In this document: piece by piece, positions 1 to 9,420 of the stretch
Position numbering within the stretch: position 1 is the first letter of the stretch
Layout: each line of letters starts with the position of its first letter
Origin: Nisaea sp.
Lineage (GTDB): Bacteria; Pseudomonadota; Alphaproteobacteria; Thalassobaculales; Thalassobaculaceae
Direction: 5' to 3'
Assembly (NCBI RefSeq): GCF_017640745.1
Contig: NZ_JAEPQA010000017.1
Coordinates: 46,954 to 110,953, forward strand
DNA length: 64,000 bases
Program-made: the position numbers and the translations under genes
Notes under the pieces: generated by a model
Seen by the model: only the letters and a program-made list of their open reading frames with translations
Told to the model about the DNA's origin: nothing
Databases searched by the model: none

Positions 1-1586
1 TGCCCGACGCCCGCGCTGACCGCGACGATGCGCCGGAGCATCTCGACAAAGGCGCCGGAGAGCGAGAGGTCGCTCCAGTCGGTGTTGGCCGTGGTGTGGA
101 AGAGGACAATGCGGCCGTCCTCGCGCGCCATGGCGGTCACGATGGGCGTCCCGTCGATGAGGCTCGCCCAGGTCCGGTCCGCGAGTTCGATCGAGGGCTC
201 GGCCAGCACCTGCTTGTAGATCAGCACGTTGTCATAGTCGGGGAGATCGGCGAACGGCGTCTCGCCGTCGAACGGCGCGAGCGCGGCCGGTTCCGACCAG
301 GAGAGCACGCCGCCGAGCGAGCGGTCGCCGCCGCGCAGACGGACCGGCAGCAGCTCGGATTCGCCGAGCCCGCGGTTTTCCAGGCTGGCGGCGGCAAGGC
401 GCGGACCCGCAAAGCGGATCAGCGTGCCGCCCTTCTCGACCCAGTCGAACAGCTTCTGCTTCTCCGCCGGCGGCAGCAGGCCGGTATCGGGCAGGACGAT
501 CACCGAGATGTCGCGCTCGAGGAACTCCGCGAGCGTGCCGCGGCTGACCTCGCTGAACGGCGACAGGGCCCGGTCGATGAAGAACATCTCCTCCAGCAGC
601 GGTTGGGAATCGGCGAAGCCGGTGCCCGAGACGAGGCCGACCGGACGCCGCCGGAAACTCTCGTCGAGGAGCGCGACGGAGGCCGCGCCGGGCAGGTCGG
701 CAATCTCCAGCCGGGCGAGCTCGTTGCGAAGCTCCAGGGGGAGTTCCACATTCACCTCCGCCGCCGGCTCGCCCTCGGCGAAGGTGGCGGCTGTGCGGGT
801 GAGCACCCGTCCGTCGGTTGCCACGGCGCGGATATTCACGATCTGCTGCGCGCCCGGTTTCAGCCGCGTGACCCGCGCGGTCAGGGCGTTGCCGTCTCCG
901 ATCCGGGCCGTCAATGCGATCGGCTGCTGGCCGCCTTCATAAACCGTCAGGGCGCCGAAGCGGATCAGCTGCTCGGCCATAGCGGCATCGTCCGCGTCCT
1001 GGATCCCGTCGGAAAGCCAGAAGACCGAGGCCGGCCGCTGGATCGGTGCCGTCTCCATTCGTTCCGCCGCGACGGAGGGCACACTGGCCCAGGGCTGGGG
1101 CGCGAGCGCATTGACGAAAGTGCGGGCCGCCTCTGGCGCCATGAGGCCGCCGCGCTCCAGCGCCGCCGAGTCCGAGAGCGCGGTCGGGAAGACCGCGATT
1201 TCCCGTCCGGCCCGCTCGGCGCGCTCGATCAGGTCCAGCGCCGCGGCCTTGCGTTCGGCCCAGCCGGGCGCGGACGCCCAGCCGTTATCGACGACGATCA
1301 CCACCGGACCTCCGCCGTCGAGCTCCTCCTTGGCGCCGATCAGGGGCTGCGACAGCGCGAGAATAACGAGGGCTGCAAACAGCAGGCGCAGCAGCAAGAG
1401 CCACCAGGGCGTGCGGTCCGGCGTTTCCTCCGGCGACTGCAGCCCATAGAGCAGACGGATCGCCGGAAAGGCGACGGTGCGGGGCGACGGCGGGGTAATC
1501 CGGATCAGCAGCCAGATCGCCGGCAGCACGATGAGCGCGGTGAGTATCCACGGAGACGCGAAGGCGAGCGGGCCGAGACTCAGCAT
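1..1586 (-). CDS. BatA-N / DUF4159-type membrane protein, C-terminus cut by window edge
   Basis: Long open frame on the minus strand, starting at an ATG (1584-1586) and running off the left edge without a stop. The N-terminus reads MLSLGPLAFASPWILTALIV, with a membrane helix, then a second helix (about residues 62-80, WWLLLLRLLFAALVILALSQ). This is the BatA N-terminal arrangement. It is followed by a VWA-like stretch (VVIVVDNGW) and a glutamine-amidotransferase-like fold (ISVIVLPDTGLL, GGTLIRFAGPR). In alphaproteobacteria this architecture normally ends in a DUF4159 domain, which would lie outside the window. It is the third gene of a MoxR-DUF58-BatA set, 9 bp after the DUF58 gene. The family is thought to assist in assembly or stress tolerance of envelope or metal-dependent complexes; the exact role is unknown. 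Confidence 0.85.
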   Translation of the reverse strand, partial: MLSLGPLAFASPWILTALIVLPAIWLLIRITPPSPRTVAFPAIRLLYGLQSPEETPDRTPWWLLLLRLLFAALVILALSQPLIGAKEELDGGGPVVIVVDNGWASAPGWAERKAAALDLIERAERAGREIAVFPTALSDSAALERGGLMAPEAARTFVNALAPQPWASVPSVAAERMETAPIQRPASVFWLSDGIQDADDAAMAEQLIRFGALTVYEGGQQPIALTARIGDGNALTARVTRLKPGAQQIVNIRAVATDGRVLTRTAATFAEGEPAAEVNVELPLELRNELARLEIADLPGAASVALLDESFRRRPVGLVSGTGFADSQPLLEEMFFIDRALSPFSEVSRGTLAEFLERDISVIVLPDTGLLPPAEKQKLFDWVEKGGTLIRFAGPRLAAASLENRGLGESELLPVRLRGGDRSLGGVLSWSEPAALAPFDGETPFADLPDYDNVLIYKQVLAEPSIELADRTWASLIDGTPIVTAMAREDGRIVLFHTTANTDWSDLSLSGAFVEMLRRIVAVSAGVG

Positions 1587-1595
1587 GGCGCTTCC

Positions 1596-2453
1596 CTACC
1601 CGTTCTGCCGCGTCATCGCGGCATAGAGTTGCAGCAGGGCCGCTTCCGGCGCTTCGGAGGTGACATGCTGGGCGAAGAACCAGCCTGCCGTACGGCAGGC
1701 ATCCTTCAGCCGGGCGCGGTGCAGCGCCAGCTTCTCGACATAGGCCTCGCGCACCCTGTCGGCACGGCGGAGCAGGTGCGCGCTCTCTGCTTCGGTGCCT
1801 TCGAAACGGATGCGCCCCTGGAACGGGAAGGCCTCCTCGGCCGGGTCGGTCACCTGCAGCAGGAAACCGGAGACGCCGGAGGCGGCGAAGTGGCCGATGA
1901 TCGCGGCATAGTCCTCCGCCGGTTCCATGAAATCGGAAACCATGACGGTGACGGCGTGGCGCGGAAGATGTTCAAGCGCCGGCAGGCTGGCGGCGCTGCT
2001 ACGCGCATTTTCCAGCGTGTTCGCGAAGAGGTTCAACCCGCTCCGCCCGCCGCGCGGCGGCGCCCCTTCTCCGAGCAGCGCGATCCGTTCCCCGGCTTCG
2101 GTGAGCAGCGCGCCAAGCGCGAGGACCAGAAGATCGGTACGCGCCGCCTTTTCCGGCAGGGTTCGATCGGAGGCGAAGCGCATGGACGGTGAGGCGTCGC
2201 GCCAGATCCAGACGCTCTGGGAAGCCTCCCACTCCGTCTCGCGGACATAGACCTCGTCACTCCGGGCCGTGCGGCGCCAGTCGATCCGGCGCACCGAGTC
2301 GGTTACCTGATAAGGGCGGAACTGCCAGAACGCCTCGCCCATGCCGACCCGCCGCCGTCCGTGCATGCCCTGGGAGACGGTCGCAGCTACACGTTCCGCC
2401 GCCACGAGCAGCGGGGGGAATTTACCGGCGAGTTCCTCGGCGTGATGACGCAT
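1596..2453 (-). CDS. DUF58 domain-containing protein
   Basis: 285 residues, the usual length for the family. The DUF58 signature is clear in the N-terminal third: GRRRVGMGEAFWQFRPY followed by DSVRRIDWRRTARSDEVYV and WIWRDASPSM, the degenerate VWA-like core. It sits 15 bp downstream of the MoxR ATPase and 9 bp upstream of the BatA-like gene. The three genes form the common MoxR-DUF58-VWA operon, in which the ATPase is thought to act as a chaperone on or through the VWA-like partners. The substrate is unknown. The start ATG at 2453 is the first one after the upstream stop. Confidence 0.9.
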   Translation of the reverse strand: MRHHAEELAGKFPPLLVAAERVAATVSQGMHGRRRVGMGEAFWQFRPYQVTDSVRRIDWRRTARSDEVYVRETEWEASQSVWIWRDASPSMRFASDRTLPEKAARTDLLVLALGALLTEAGERIALLGEGAPPRGGRSGLNLFANTLENARSSAASLPALEHLPRHAVTVMVSDFMEPAEDYAAIIGHFAASGVSGFLLQVTDPAEEAFPFQGRIRFEGTEAESAHLLRRADRVREAYVEKLALHRARLKDACRTAGWFFAQHVTSEAPEAALLQLYAAMTRQNG

Positions 2454-2468
2454 GGCGCGCGCCCCGGA

Positions 2469-3479
<1,011 letters not shown>

Positions 3480-3561
3480 GGACTCTATACTTCCTTCTAA
3501 TCACTGGCCCGCCGGAACTGGCCGGCGCACGCCGAAGAACTCATAGAAGCAGCCATTACCG

Positions 3562-4149
3562 ATGACCGCATCGAACGCGTCTTCCGATCTCCCCCCGTCA
3601 TCAGATCAGTTAGAGCGTATCGCAGCCGCAGCAACTGGCAAGCCGGAACCGCGCAAACAAATCGATATGGGGCATTACGGAATCCGCATCGATCGCGACG
3701 GCACCTGGTATCATCTTGGCACTCCTATCAATCGGCTCCCTCTAGTGAAGCTCTTCGCCACCGTCCTCCACCGGGACGACGACGGCGGCTATTCGCTCCG
3801 CACTCCGGTCGAGCGCGGCCGAATCACGGTTGACGATGCGCCTTTCACCATCGTCGCCGCATGGTACGACGAGACCGGCGCGGAGGACATGACAACTCGG
3901 AGACTCATGCTCCGCACAAACCTTGACCGCATTGTGGCCGCCGGACCGGAACACCAGATTCGCGTCGAGACCAATCCGGAAAGCGGCGAGCCGCGCCCCT
4001 ATATCGATACCGGAAACGGGCTGGATGCACTGATCACAAGATCGGTATTCTACGATTTGGTCGATCAGGCGATAGCGATGGAGCGCGATGGCGAAACTGT
4101 GCTTGGTCTCTGGAGTGACGGTATTTTTCACGAGTTGGGGTCTATATGA
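3562..4149 (+). CDS. DUF1285 domain-containing protein
   Basis: 195 residues. The pattern GIRIDRDGTWYHLGTPINR, then KLFATVLHRDDDGGYSLRTP, then PFTIVAAWYDE matches DUF1285, a conserved alphaproteobacterial protein of unknown function. Its stop overlaps the start of the NUDIX gene by 4 bp (ATGA), so the two are translationally coupled, with cca following. The neighbourhood MoxR // DUF1285-NUDIX-cca recurs in alphaproteobacteria (established synteny, recalled rather than searched). No signal peptide or membrane segment is visible. There is only a weak ribosome binding site before the ATG at 3562. Confidence 0.88.
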   Translation: MTASNASSDLPPSSDQLERIAAAATGKPEPRKQIDMGHYGIRIDRDGTWYHLGTPINRLPLVKLFATVLHRDDDGGYSLRTPVERGRITVDDAPFTIVAAWYDETGAEDMTTRRLMLRTNLDRIVAAGPEHQIRVETNPESGEPRPYIDTGNGLDALITRSVFYDLVDQAIAMERDGETVLGLWSDGIFHELGSI

Positions 4150-4763
4150 CCGGCATCTTTGACAGGGAGCGGTTGCGTGCGGCGCTGACGAGCGCCGCCC
4201 GGAACGGTGCCGGGCGCGGCGATCACGATCTCAATCCCGGCATGGAAGTGGCCGAGCGCCAGCGCCCTGCCGCAGTCCTGATCCCGGTGGTCGAACGCGA
4301 GGGCGGTCTGACGCTTCTCTTCACGAGGCGGTCGGACGATCTGCCGGTGCATCCGGGGCAAATCAGCTTTCCCGGCGGACGGGCCGAAACACAGGACAAA
4401 GGGCCGGCGGATACCGCGCTCCGGGAAACGGAAGAGGAGATCGGCGTGCACCGCCGGCATATCGAGGTTGTTGGCCAGCTCGATCTCTACCGCACCCGGA
4501 CCGGTTTCGAGATCACGCCGGTCGTCGGCCTGCTGACCCCGCCGTTCGAGCTCAGGCCCGAGCCGGGCGAGGTGCAGGAGATTTTCGAGGTCCCGCTGCC
4601 GTTCTTTCTCGACCGCGCGAACCACCAGCGCCACAGCCGCGAATGGAACAACCAGACACGCAGCTTCTACGCCATGCCCTATGGCGACTATTATATCTGG
4701 GGCGCGACGGCCGGCATGCTGGTCAATTTCGTCGACGTCCTGTTGCCCCGCGTCGATGCCTGA
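4146..4763 (+). CDS. NUDIX hydrolase, CoA pyrophosphatase type
   Basis: 205 residues. It contains the NUDIX box beginning GGRAETQDKGPADTALRETE and continuing EEIGV. Immediately upstream is the LLFTRRSDDLPVHPGQISFP motif that marks the CoA-pyrophosphatase (NudL/PCD1) subgroup. The predicted reaction is hydrolysis of CoA or its derivatives to 4'-phosphopantetheine and 3',5'-ADP. It overlaps DUF1285 by 4 bp and is followed 28 bp later by cca, so all three are probably co-transcribed. Substrate is assigned by motif only. Confidence 0.9.
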   Translation: MTGIFDRERLRAALTSAARNGAGRGDHDLNPGMEVAERQRPAAVLIPVVEREGGLTLLFTRRSDDLPVHPGQISFPGGRAETQDKGPADTALRETEEEIGVHRRHIEVVGQLDLYRTRTGFEITPVVGLLTPPFELRPEPGEVQEIFEVPLPFFLDRANHQRHSREWNNQTRSFYAMPYGDYYIWGATAGMLVNFVDVLLPRVDA

Positions 4764-4791
4764 ACGCGGCATCTGAGTCCGGAATCCGTCT

Positions 4792-6000
4792 ATGCGCCTT
4801 TCCCCGAAACCCTGGATGACGGCTCCCGAGACCCGCGCCGTCATGGAGGTCCTGAACCGGGACGGCGATATGGCGCGCTTCGTCGGCGGCTGCGTGCGCA
4901 GTGCCGTCCTCGATCTCCCGATCGCCGATGTCGACATCGCCACCCGCCACACGCCGGAAAAGGTGATGGAACTGCTCAATGAGGCCGGCATCCGCGTGGT
5001 TCCGACCGGGCTCGATCACGGCACGGTCACGGCCGTGGTCAATCACGAGCATTTCGAGATCACCACGCTCCGGCTCGATGTCGAGACCGACGGCCGCCGC
5101 GCCGTCGTGGCCTTTACAGAGGACTGGCGCGAGGACGCGGCGCGGCGCGACTTCACCATGAACGCGATGTTCCTGCGCCCGGACGGCAGTATCGACGATC
5201 CCTTCGGCGGGCACGGCGACGCGCTGGCCGGCAAGGTCCGCTTCGTCGGCGATCCGACAACGCGGATCCGCGAGGACGTGCTCCGGATCCTGCGCTTCTT
5301 CCGCTTTCACGCCTATTACGGCAAGGGCGAGGTCGATCCGGCCGGGCTCAGAGCCTGCCGCGAGAACGCGGGACTGATCGACAGCCTGTCCGGCGAGCGG
5401 ATCCGGGTCGAGTTCCTCAAGCTTCTCTCGGCGCCGTCTCCTCTTCCGGTGCTCGACCTGATGGAAAGCGCGGGCGTGCTCCAGATCTTCCTGCCCGGCC
5501 CCTACGATCTGGAGGCGCTGTTGCGCCTGATTGAGATCGATGGCGAAGCGGCGGACCCGGTTCTTCGGCTCGCCGCCCTCGCGCCCGAACGGCACGGCCA
5601 TGCTTTCCGCGCCTCAGAGCGCATGCGGTTCTCGAATGCCGAAGCGACCCGCTTCCATGCGCTTTCCAGCTCCGAAATCGACCCGGGTGCGGACTCGGTC
5701 CGGCCGGATATATACCGCCTCGGCAACGCGCTTTATGAGGACATGGTCCGCCTGCAGGTTGCCCGCGGCATGATCAGTTCCGCCAATGCCAAGGCCATGA
5801 TCGAGGCGTCGGAGGCCTGGCCGAAACCGGACCTGCCGGTGCGCGGAGCAGACCTCATGGAAATGGGGCTTGCCCGAGGCCCGTCCGTCGGCGAGGCTCT
5901 CCGCCGCCTGGAAGCGTGGTGGATCGCACGGGACTTTGTTCCGGACCGGGACGCCTGCCTTGCCGAAACCCGCCGGATGATTGCCGAGGAAAAGATATGA
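4792..6000 (+). CDS. cca: CCA tRNA nucleotidyltransferase (or poly(A) polymerase-like)
   Basis: 402 residues. Class II nucleotidyltransferase core: RFVGGCVRSAVLDLPIADVD, with the catalytic DVD pair, then RRDFTMNAMF and the flexible-loop/ATP-selecting region DPTTRIREDVLRILRFFRFH. This enzyme adds or repairs the 3' CCA of tRNA. The length and RNA-binding C-terminal part fit alphaproteobacterial CCA enzymes; there is no HD phosphohydrolase domain. Its stop overlaps the next start by 4 bp (ATGA at 5997-6000). Distinguishing CCA-adding from poly(A) polymerase by motif alone is imperfect, but no second candidate exists in this window. Confidence 0.9.
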   Translation: MRLSPKPWMTAPETRAVMEVLNRDGDMARFVGGCVRSAVLDLPIADVDIATRHTPEKVMELLNEAGIRVVPTGLDHGTVTAVVNHEHFEITTLRLDVETDGRRAVVAFTEDWREDAARRDFTMNAMFLRPDGSIDDPFGGHGDALAGKVRFVGDPTTRIREDVLRILRFFRFHAYYGKGEVDPAGLRACRENAGLIDSLSGERIRVEFLKLLSAPSPLPVLDLMESAGVLQIFLPGPYDLEALLRLIEIDGEAADPVLRLAALAPERHGHAFRASERMRFSNAEATRFHALSSSEIDPGADSVRPDIYRLGNALYEDMVRLQVARGMISSANAKAMIEASEAWPKPDLPVRGADLMEMGLARGPSVGEALRRLEAWWIARDFVPDRDACLAETRRMIAEEKI

Positions 6001-6767
6001 GCGACAAGATTGCCCGAATCGCTGCGAAACTCCACGCGGCCTTCGAAAGCGGCGTGCCGATCGCCGACATCCCGGACGGGGACGCGCCTACAACGCAGCA
6101 GGAGGCTTTCGCGATCCAGGATGCCACCTTCGGCCTGCTCGGACGCACGCCCGGCGCCTGGAAGGTCGGCAGCAGCCCGGGCGCTGCGCCGACGGCCGCG
6201 CCGATCGCGGCATCGAAACTCTATCCCTCGGGCCAGGTGCTGCCGTCGGCGGCGCATCGCAATTTCGGCGTCGAGGCGGAGATCGCCTTTCGCCTCGGCC
6301 GGGATCTCCCGGCACGCGATGTCCCCTATACGGCGGAGGATCTGCGTGCGGCGGTCTCCAGCCTGATCGTCACTATGGAAATCGTGGAGTCGCGTCTCCG
6401 GGACTGGCCGAAAGTCGATCCGCTCTGGGCGCTGATGGACTTCCAGGCCAACGACTCTCTGGTGCTCGGTAGGGAAATGCCCGTGCCGGAAGCGCTCGAT
6501 ATCCCCAATCAGCCGGTCCGGGTCCTGTTCGACGGCAAGGTTGTCTTCGAGGATACCGGCAGCTTCAAGGGCGGCGATCCCTTCGCGCTCATGGCTTGGC
6601 TTGCCGATCACGCGCTGGAGCGCACCGGCTCCATGGCTGGACGCGGCCTCAAGGCAGGGGATGTGATCACGACCGGATCCTGGAACGGGGTCTCGTTCGC
6701 AGGCCCTGGCGTTGCCGCAAAGATCGAGTTTCCGGGACTTGGAGAGGCGGAAATGCGCTTCGCCTGA
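5997..6767 (+). CDS. 2-keto-4-pentenoate hydratase / fumarylacetoacetase-fold protein (MhpD type)
   Basis: 256 residues from the ATG overlapping the cca stop. Motifs of the MhpD/FAH fold are visible: PGAWKVGSSPGAAPTAAPI, NFGVEAEIAFRLGRDLP (metal-binding glutamates), MEIVESRLRDWPKVD, and C-terminal GDVITTGSWNGVSF. Relatives hydrate 2-hydroxypentadienoate or decarboxylate oxaloacetate-like compounds in aromatic or homoprotocatechuate catabolism. No other catabolic gene lies nearby, so the substrate is open. Translation is coupled to cca; that looks like operon convenience rather than functional linkage. Confidence 0.82.
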   Translation: MSDKIARIAAKLHAAFESGVPIADIPDGDAPTTQQEAFAIQDATFGLLGRTPGAWKVGSSPGAAPTAAPIAASKLYPSGQVLPSAAHRNFGVEAEIAFRLGRDLPARDVPYTAEDLRAAVSSLIVTMEIVESRLRDWPKVDPLWALMDFQANDSLVLGREMPVPEALDIPNQPVRVLFDGKVVFEDTGSFKGGDPFALMAWLADHALERTGSMAGRGLKAGDVITTGSWNGVSFAGPGVAAKIEFPGLGEAEMRFA

Positions 6768-6778
6768 AGCGCGGCGGC

Positions 6779-7462
6779 TCAGACGACGATGCTGACGCCG
6801 CGTGCCGTGCCCGCAGTGGGGCGGCTGCTCAGGAACTGTAGGACCTCGGTCGTCCGGGTCAGGCGCTCATTGAAGATCTGGATCGAGCGCTCGTCCGGAT
6901 CGATGTCGTAATTGGGGACTTCCAGCGGATCTCCGGTCAGGCGCTGATCCTCGCTGATGAGGTCTCCGACCCTGATCGAGTCCGGGCGGCCGTCCAGGGC
7001 AACTGACTCGGCGTTCTCGACGCCGTCCACCGGGACGAGGCGTGCCGCAATGTCGGTCGATTCCTCGTCGCCCTGGAGTCCGAGCCTGATCTCGTCGCTT
7101 GCGCCATCCTCGCCCTGCTGCATCTCGCGAAGCCGAGTCGGATCGGCGAACGCGCGGGGCGCTTCCTCGTCACTCCCGGCTTGCACCTGTTGCTCCGGGC
7201 CCGCCGCGGGTTGAGACGGCGTTCCGGCTTCCTGAGCTTGGGAGAGATTGGCTGGATTTACGATTGGCTGAGGCGGCTGTGACGAAGTCTGCTGCCCCCG
7301 TTCGTCCGTCGGGGCTTGCGCCTGGTCTTCGCGCGTCTGCGTAAAGCGCTCGTTGCCGACCGGCTGCAGCTCTCTCGTACGCGCATCCGCACCGAAAGAC
7401 GCAACAGGTCCTTCAGGCGAAATCGTCGTCGGAAATAAAAGCGCTCCGGATATCGACATCAC
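6779..7462 (-). CDS. Low-complexity hypothetical protein
   Basis: Unrecognised, about 226 residues. It begins with GTG at 7462 or, more likely, ATG at 7459 (MSISGALLFP); an in-frame stop lies directly upstream, so no longer start exists. The middle is rich in Q, P, E, S and A, as in disordered proteins, with no membrane segment or signal peptide. The C-terminal 50 residues look more ordered (NYDIDPDERSIQIFNERL) and end RGVSIVV. The style resembles the proteins at 8529-9317 and 52872-53156. Coding potential is supported by an uninterrupted frame and codon bias. No ribosome binding site is convincing. Confidence 0.6.
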   Translation of the reverse strand: MMSISGALLFPTTISPEGPVASFGADARTRELQPVGNERFTQTREDQAQAPTDERGQQTSSQPPQPIVNPANLSQAQEAGTPSQPAAGPEQQVQAGSDEEAPRAFADPTRLREMQQGEDGASDEIRLGLQGDEESTDIAARLVPVDGVENAESVALDGRPDSIRVGDLISEDQRLTGDPLEVPNYDIDPDERSIQIFNERLTRTTEVLQFLSSRPTAGTARGVSIVV

Positions 7463-7571
7463 TCATGCCACACAAAACACGCCCTCCGGCGACCTCTTCA
7501 CCGGACGGTAAATAAGAAGTTAATGCAAACTTATCCGAATCCCAACTGAAATAGGAGTATCACTTGGTGCC

Positions 7572-8435
7572 TTAGAGACCGTCCGGGGCAGGCCAAATCA
7601 CCTGTGGCGGCATGCTCATCAGGATCGCTTCGACGTTTCCGCCGGTTTTCAGCCCGAAGAGCGTGCCCCGGTCGTAGAGCAGATTGAACTCCACGTAGCG
7701 CCCGCGGCGCACCAGCTGATGGTGTCGCTCTTCCTCGGTCCAGTCCTCGTTCATGCGCCGCCGCGCGATCTGCGGATAGGTCTCGAGAAAGGCGGTGCCG
7801 ACGTCACGGGTGAAAGCGAAGTCCTTTTCGAAATCGCCGTCGACATAATCGTAGAAGATCCCGCCGACACCGCGCGGCTCGTTGCGGTGCTTCAGGAAGA
7901 AATACTCGTCGCACCACTCCTTGAATTTCGGATAGTAGGCCGGATCGTGCCTGTCGCAGGCCGCCTTGAAACCGGCATGGAAAGCGTCCGTGTCGACCTG
8001 TTCCGGAACCATCGGCGTCAGGTCCGCGCCGCCGCCGAACCAGGATTTCGTCGTGGTGATGTGCCGTGTGTTCATGTGCACGGCGGGCACTTTCGGCGAT
8101 TGCATGTGCGCGACCAGCGAGATCCCGGAGGCCCAGAAGCGCGGATCCTCGTCTGCGCCCGGGATGGATTTCCTGAACTCTTCCGAGAAAGTGCCGTGGA
8201 CGGTCGAGACATTCACCCCGACCTTCTCGAAGACCCGGCCCTGCATCAACGACATCACGCCGCCGCCGCCGCCCTCGCGCTCCCAGCTCTTGCGCTTGAA
8301 ACGGCCGGCGGGCCTGTCCTTCAACGGGCCTTCGTAGTCGTCTTCCATCTTCTCGAACGCCGCGCAGATCCGGTCACGCAGGGCTTCGAACCACGCGCGG
8401 GCTTCGTTTTTCTGATCGTCGGTCGAGATATACAT
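7572..8435 (-). CDS. hemF: Oxygen-dependent coproporphyrinogen III oxidase
   Basis: 287 residues, typical length. Family signatures: [38 protein letters not shown], and the C-terminal [20 protein letters not shown] followed by [20 protein letters not shown]. It catalyses oxidative decarboxylation of coproporphyrinogen III to protoporphyrinogen IX in haem synthesis, in the cytoplasm, with O2 as oxidant. This implies an aerobic lifestyle. It lies a few kb from hemC/hemD/hemY but is a separate unit, flanked by the two low-complexity genes. Confidence 0.97.
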   Translation of the reverse strand: MYISTDDQKNEARAWFEALRDRICAAFEKMEDDYEGPLKDRPAGRFKRKSWEREGGGGGVMSLMQGRVFEKVGVNVSTVHGTFSEEFRKSIPGADEDPRFWASGISLVAHMQSPKVPAVHMNTRHITTTKSWFGGGADLTPMVPEQVDTDAFHAGFKAACDRHDPAYYPKFKEWCDEYFFLKHRNEPRGVGGIFYDYVDGDFEKDFAFTRDVGTAFLETYPQIARRRMNEDWTEEERHHQLVRRGRYVEFNLLYDRGTLFGLKTGGNVEAILMSMPPQVIWPAPDGL

Positions 8436-8528
8436 GGGCCTATCCGGTATGGGCGCGCTATGCGGGACATCTGTCCCCTGCGCCCGGTTTAGCCGGAAGC
8501 CCGGAGTGCTGTCGAGTGCCGGAAGAGC

Positions 8529-9317
8529 TTAGAGCTCGAGAATGCCGCTCCCCGGAAAGACCTTGCTCCCGGTGACGTCCTTGGCCTTGGAAAGCGCGCG
8601 GACGGTCTCGGCGTCGAGCGTGCCGCCGCGGAACAGGGTCTCGATCTCCTGCAGCGGACGCAGGTCGCCCTTGCGGAAAGCCGCCAGCGCGTCATTGACG
8701 AGACGCAGCCGCTCCAGGGCCTTTTCGATTGCGGCGGACTGCGCCTTGTTGGGCGCGGTCTGGGCTTCCTTGTCATCGATGGTGAACAGGCCGCTGACAA
8801 TGCCGGACTGTTTCTGCGTCTCGGTAAGAGACAGCTTCTTGCCTTCGAAAGACAGGAGTTCGACATCGCCGGCGGCAACCTTGCCATCCCGGACCAGGCC
8901 GACCTCGATCGAGAGCTGGGAAATGCTGGAAAAGACGCCGCCTTCGCCGTCGGCCGAGCGAAATTGCTGGCTGACGCTCGAAATTCGGATCTGGATCCCG
9001 CTCACGGTCGGATCTTCGAGGGCCTTCTGCGTAAGGTCTTTCAGGCTGTCGAGCGCTTCCGTCAGAAACGCCTCGGAGTCGCCGCGCTTGTTGAGGGCGC
9101 CGAAGATCGTGCCAAGTTCGTCGCCGAGAAGTTCCGAGAGACCGCTCTGCGTTCGGGTGCCGGAGGTGACGGAAGCGGAGAAGGCGACCGGGCCGGCTGT
9201 GCGGAACGTGGGCAGGGGCGCGGATTTCTCGCCGCGTGCAGTATCGGAGGTGCCGACGGTGCGGGGCTCCGGCGGAGTGGGTCGGAACAGAGACGATATT
9301 GAGGATATGGATGTCAT
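8529..9317 (-). CDS. Hypothetical protein, serine/threonine-rich N-terminus
   Basis: Unrecognised, 262 residues. The start ATG at 9317 is chosen because GGAG lies 8 bases before it; an upstream in-frame ATG (9368) lacks such a site. N-terminus MTSISSISSLFRPTPPEPR is disordered. The rest is a predicted helix-rich protein: FLTEALDSLKDLTQKALED, ISQLSIEVGLVRDGKVAAGD, LERLRLVNDALAAFRKGDLR. There is no signal peptide or membrane helix. The pattern of a disordered head and helical body recalls flagellar or secretion accessory proteins, but no specific match is recognised. Confidence 0.65.
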   Translation of the reverse strand: MTSISSISSLFRPTPPEPRTVGTSDTARGEKSAPLPTFRTAGPVAFSASVTSGTRTQSGLSELLGDELGTIFGALNKRGDSEAFLTEALDSLKDLTQKALEDPTVSGIQIRISSVSQQFRSADGEGGVFSSISQLSIEVGLVRDGKVAAGDVELLSFEGKKLSLTETQKQSGIVSGLFTIDDKEAQTAPNKAQSAAIEKALERLRLVNDALAAFRKGDLRPLQEIETLFRGGTLDAETVRALSKAKDVTGSKVFPGSGILEL

Positions 9318-9420
9318 CGGAACGGCTCCATTCTGGACCCTATGCTCACCCGGGGCGGCTTGCCCCAAACCGGTATTGTACCGGAACCAACCGACAATTT
9401 AACTCAGCTTGCAGTAAGAG

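Noticed and set aside
96..2192. Long plus-strand frame of 698 codons
   Set aside because: It lies antisense to the BatA-like and DUF58 genes, is Arg/Gly/Gln-rich without any domain, and is a typical high-GC shadow frame.
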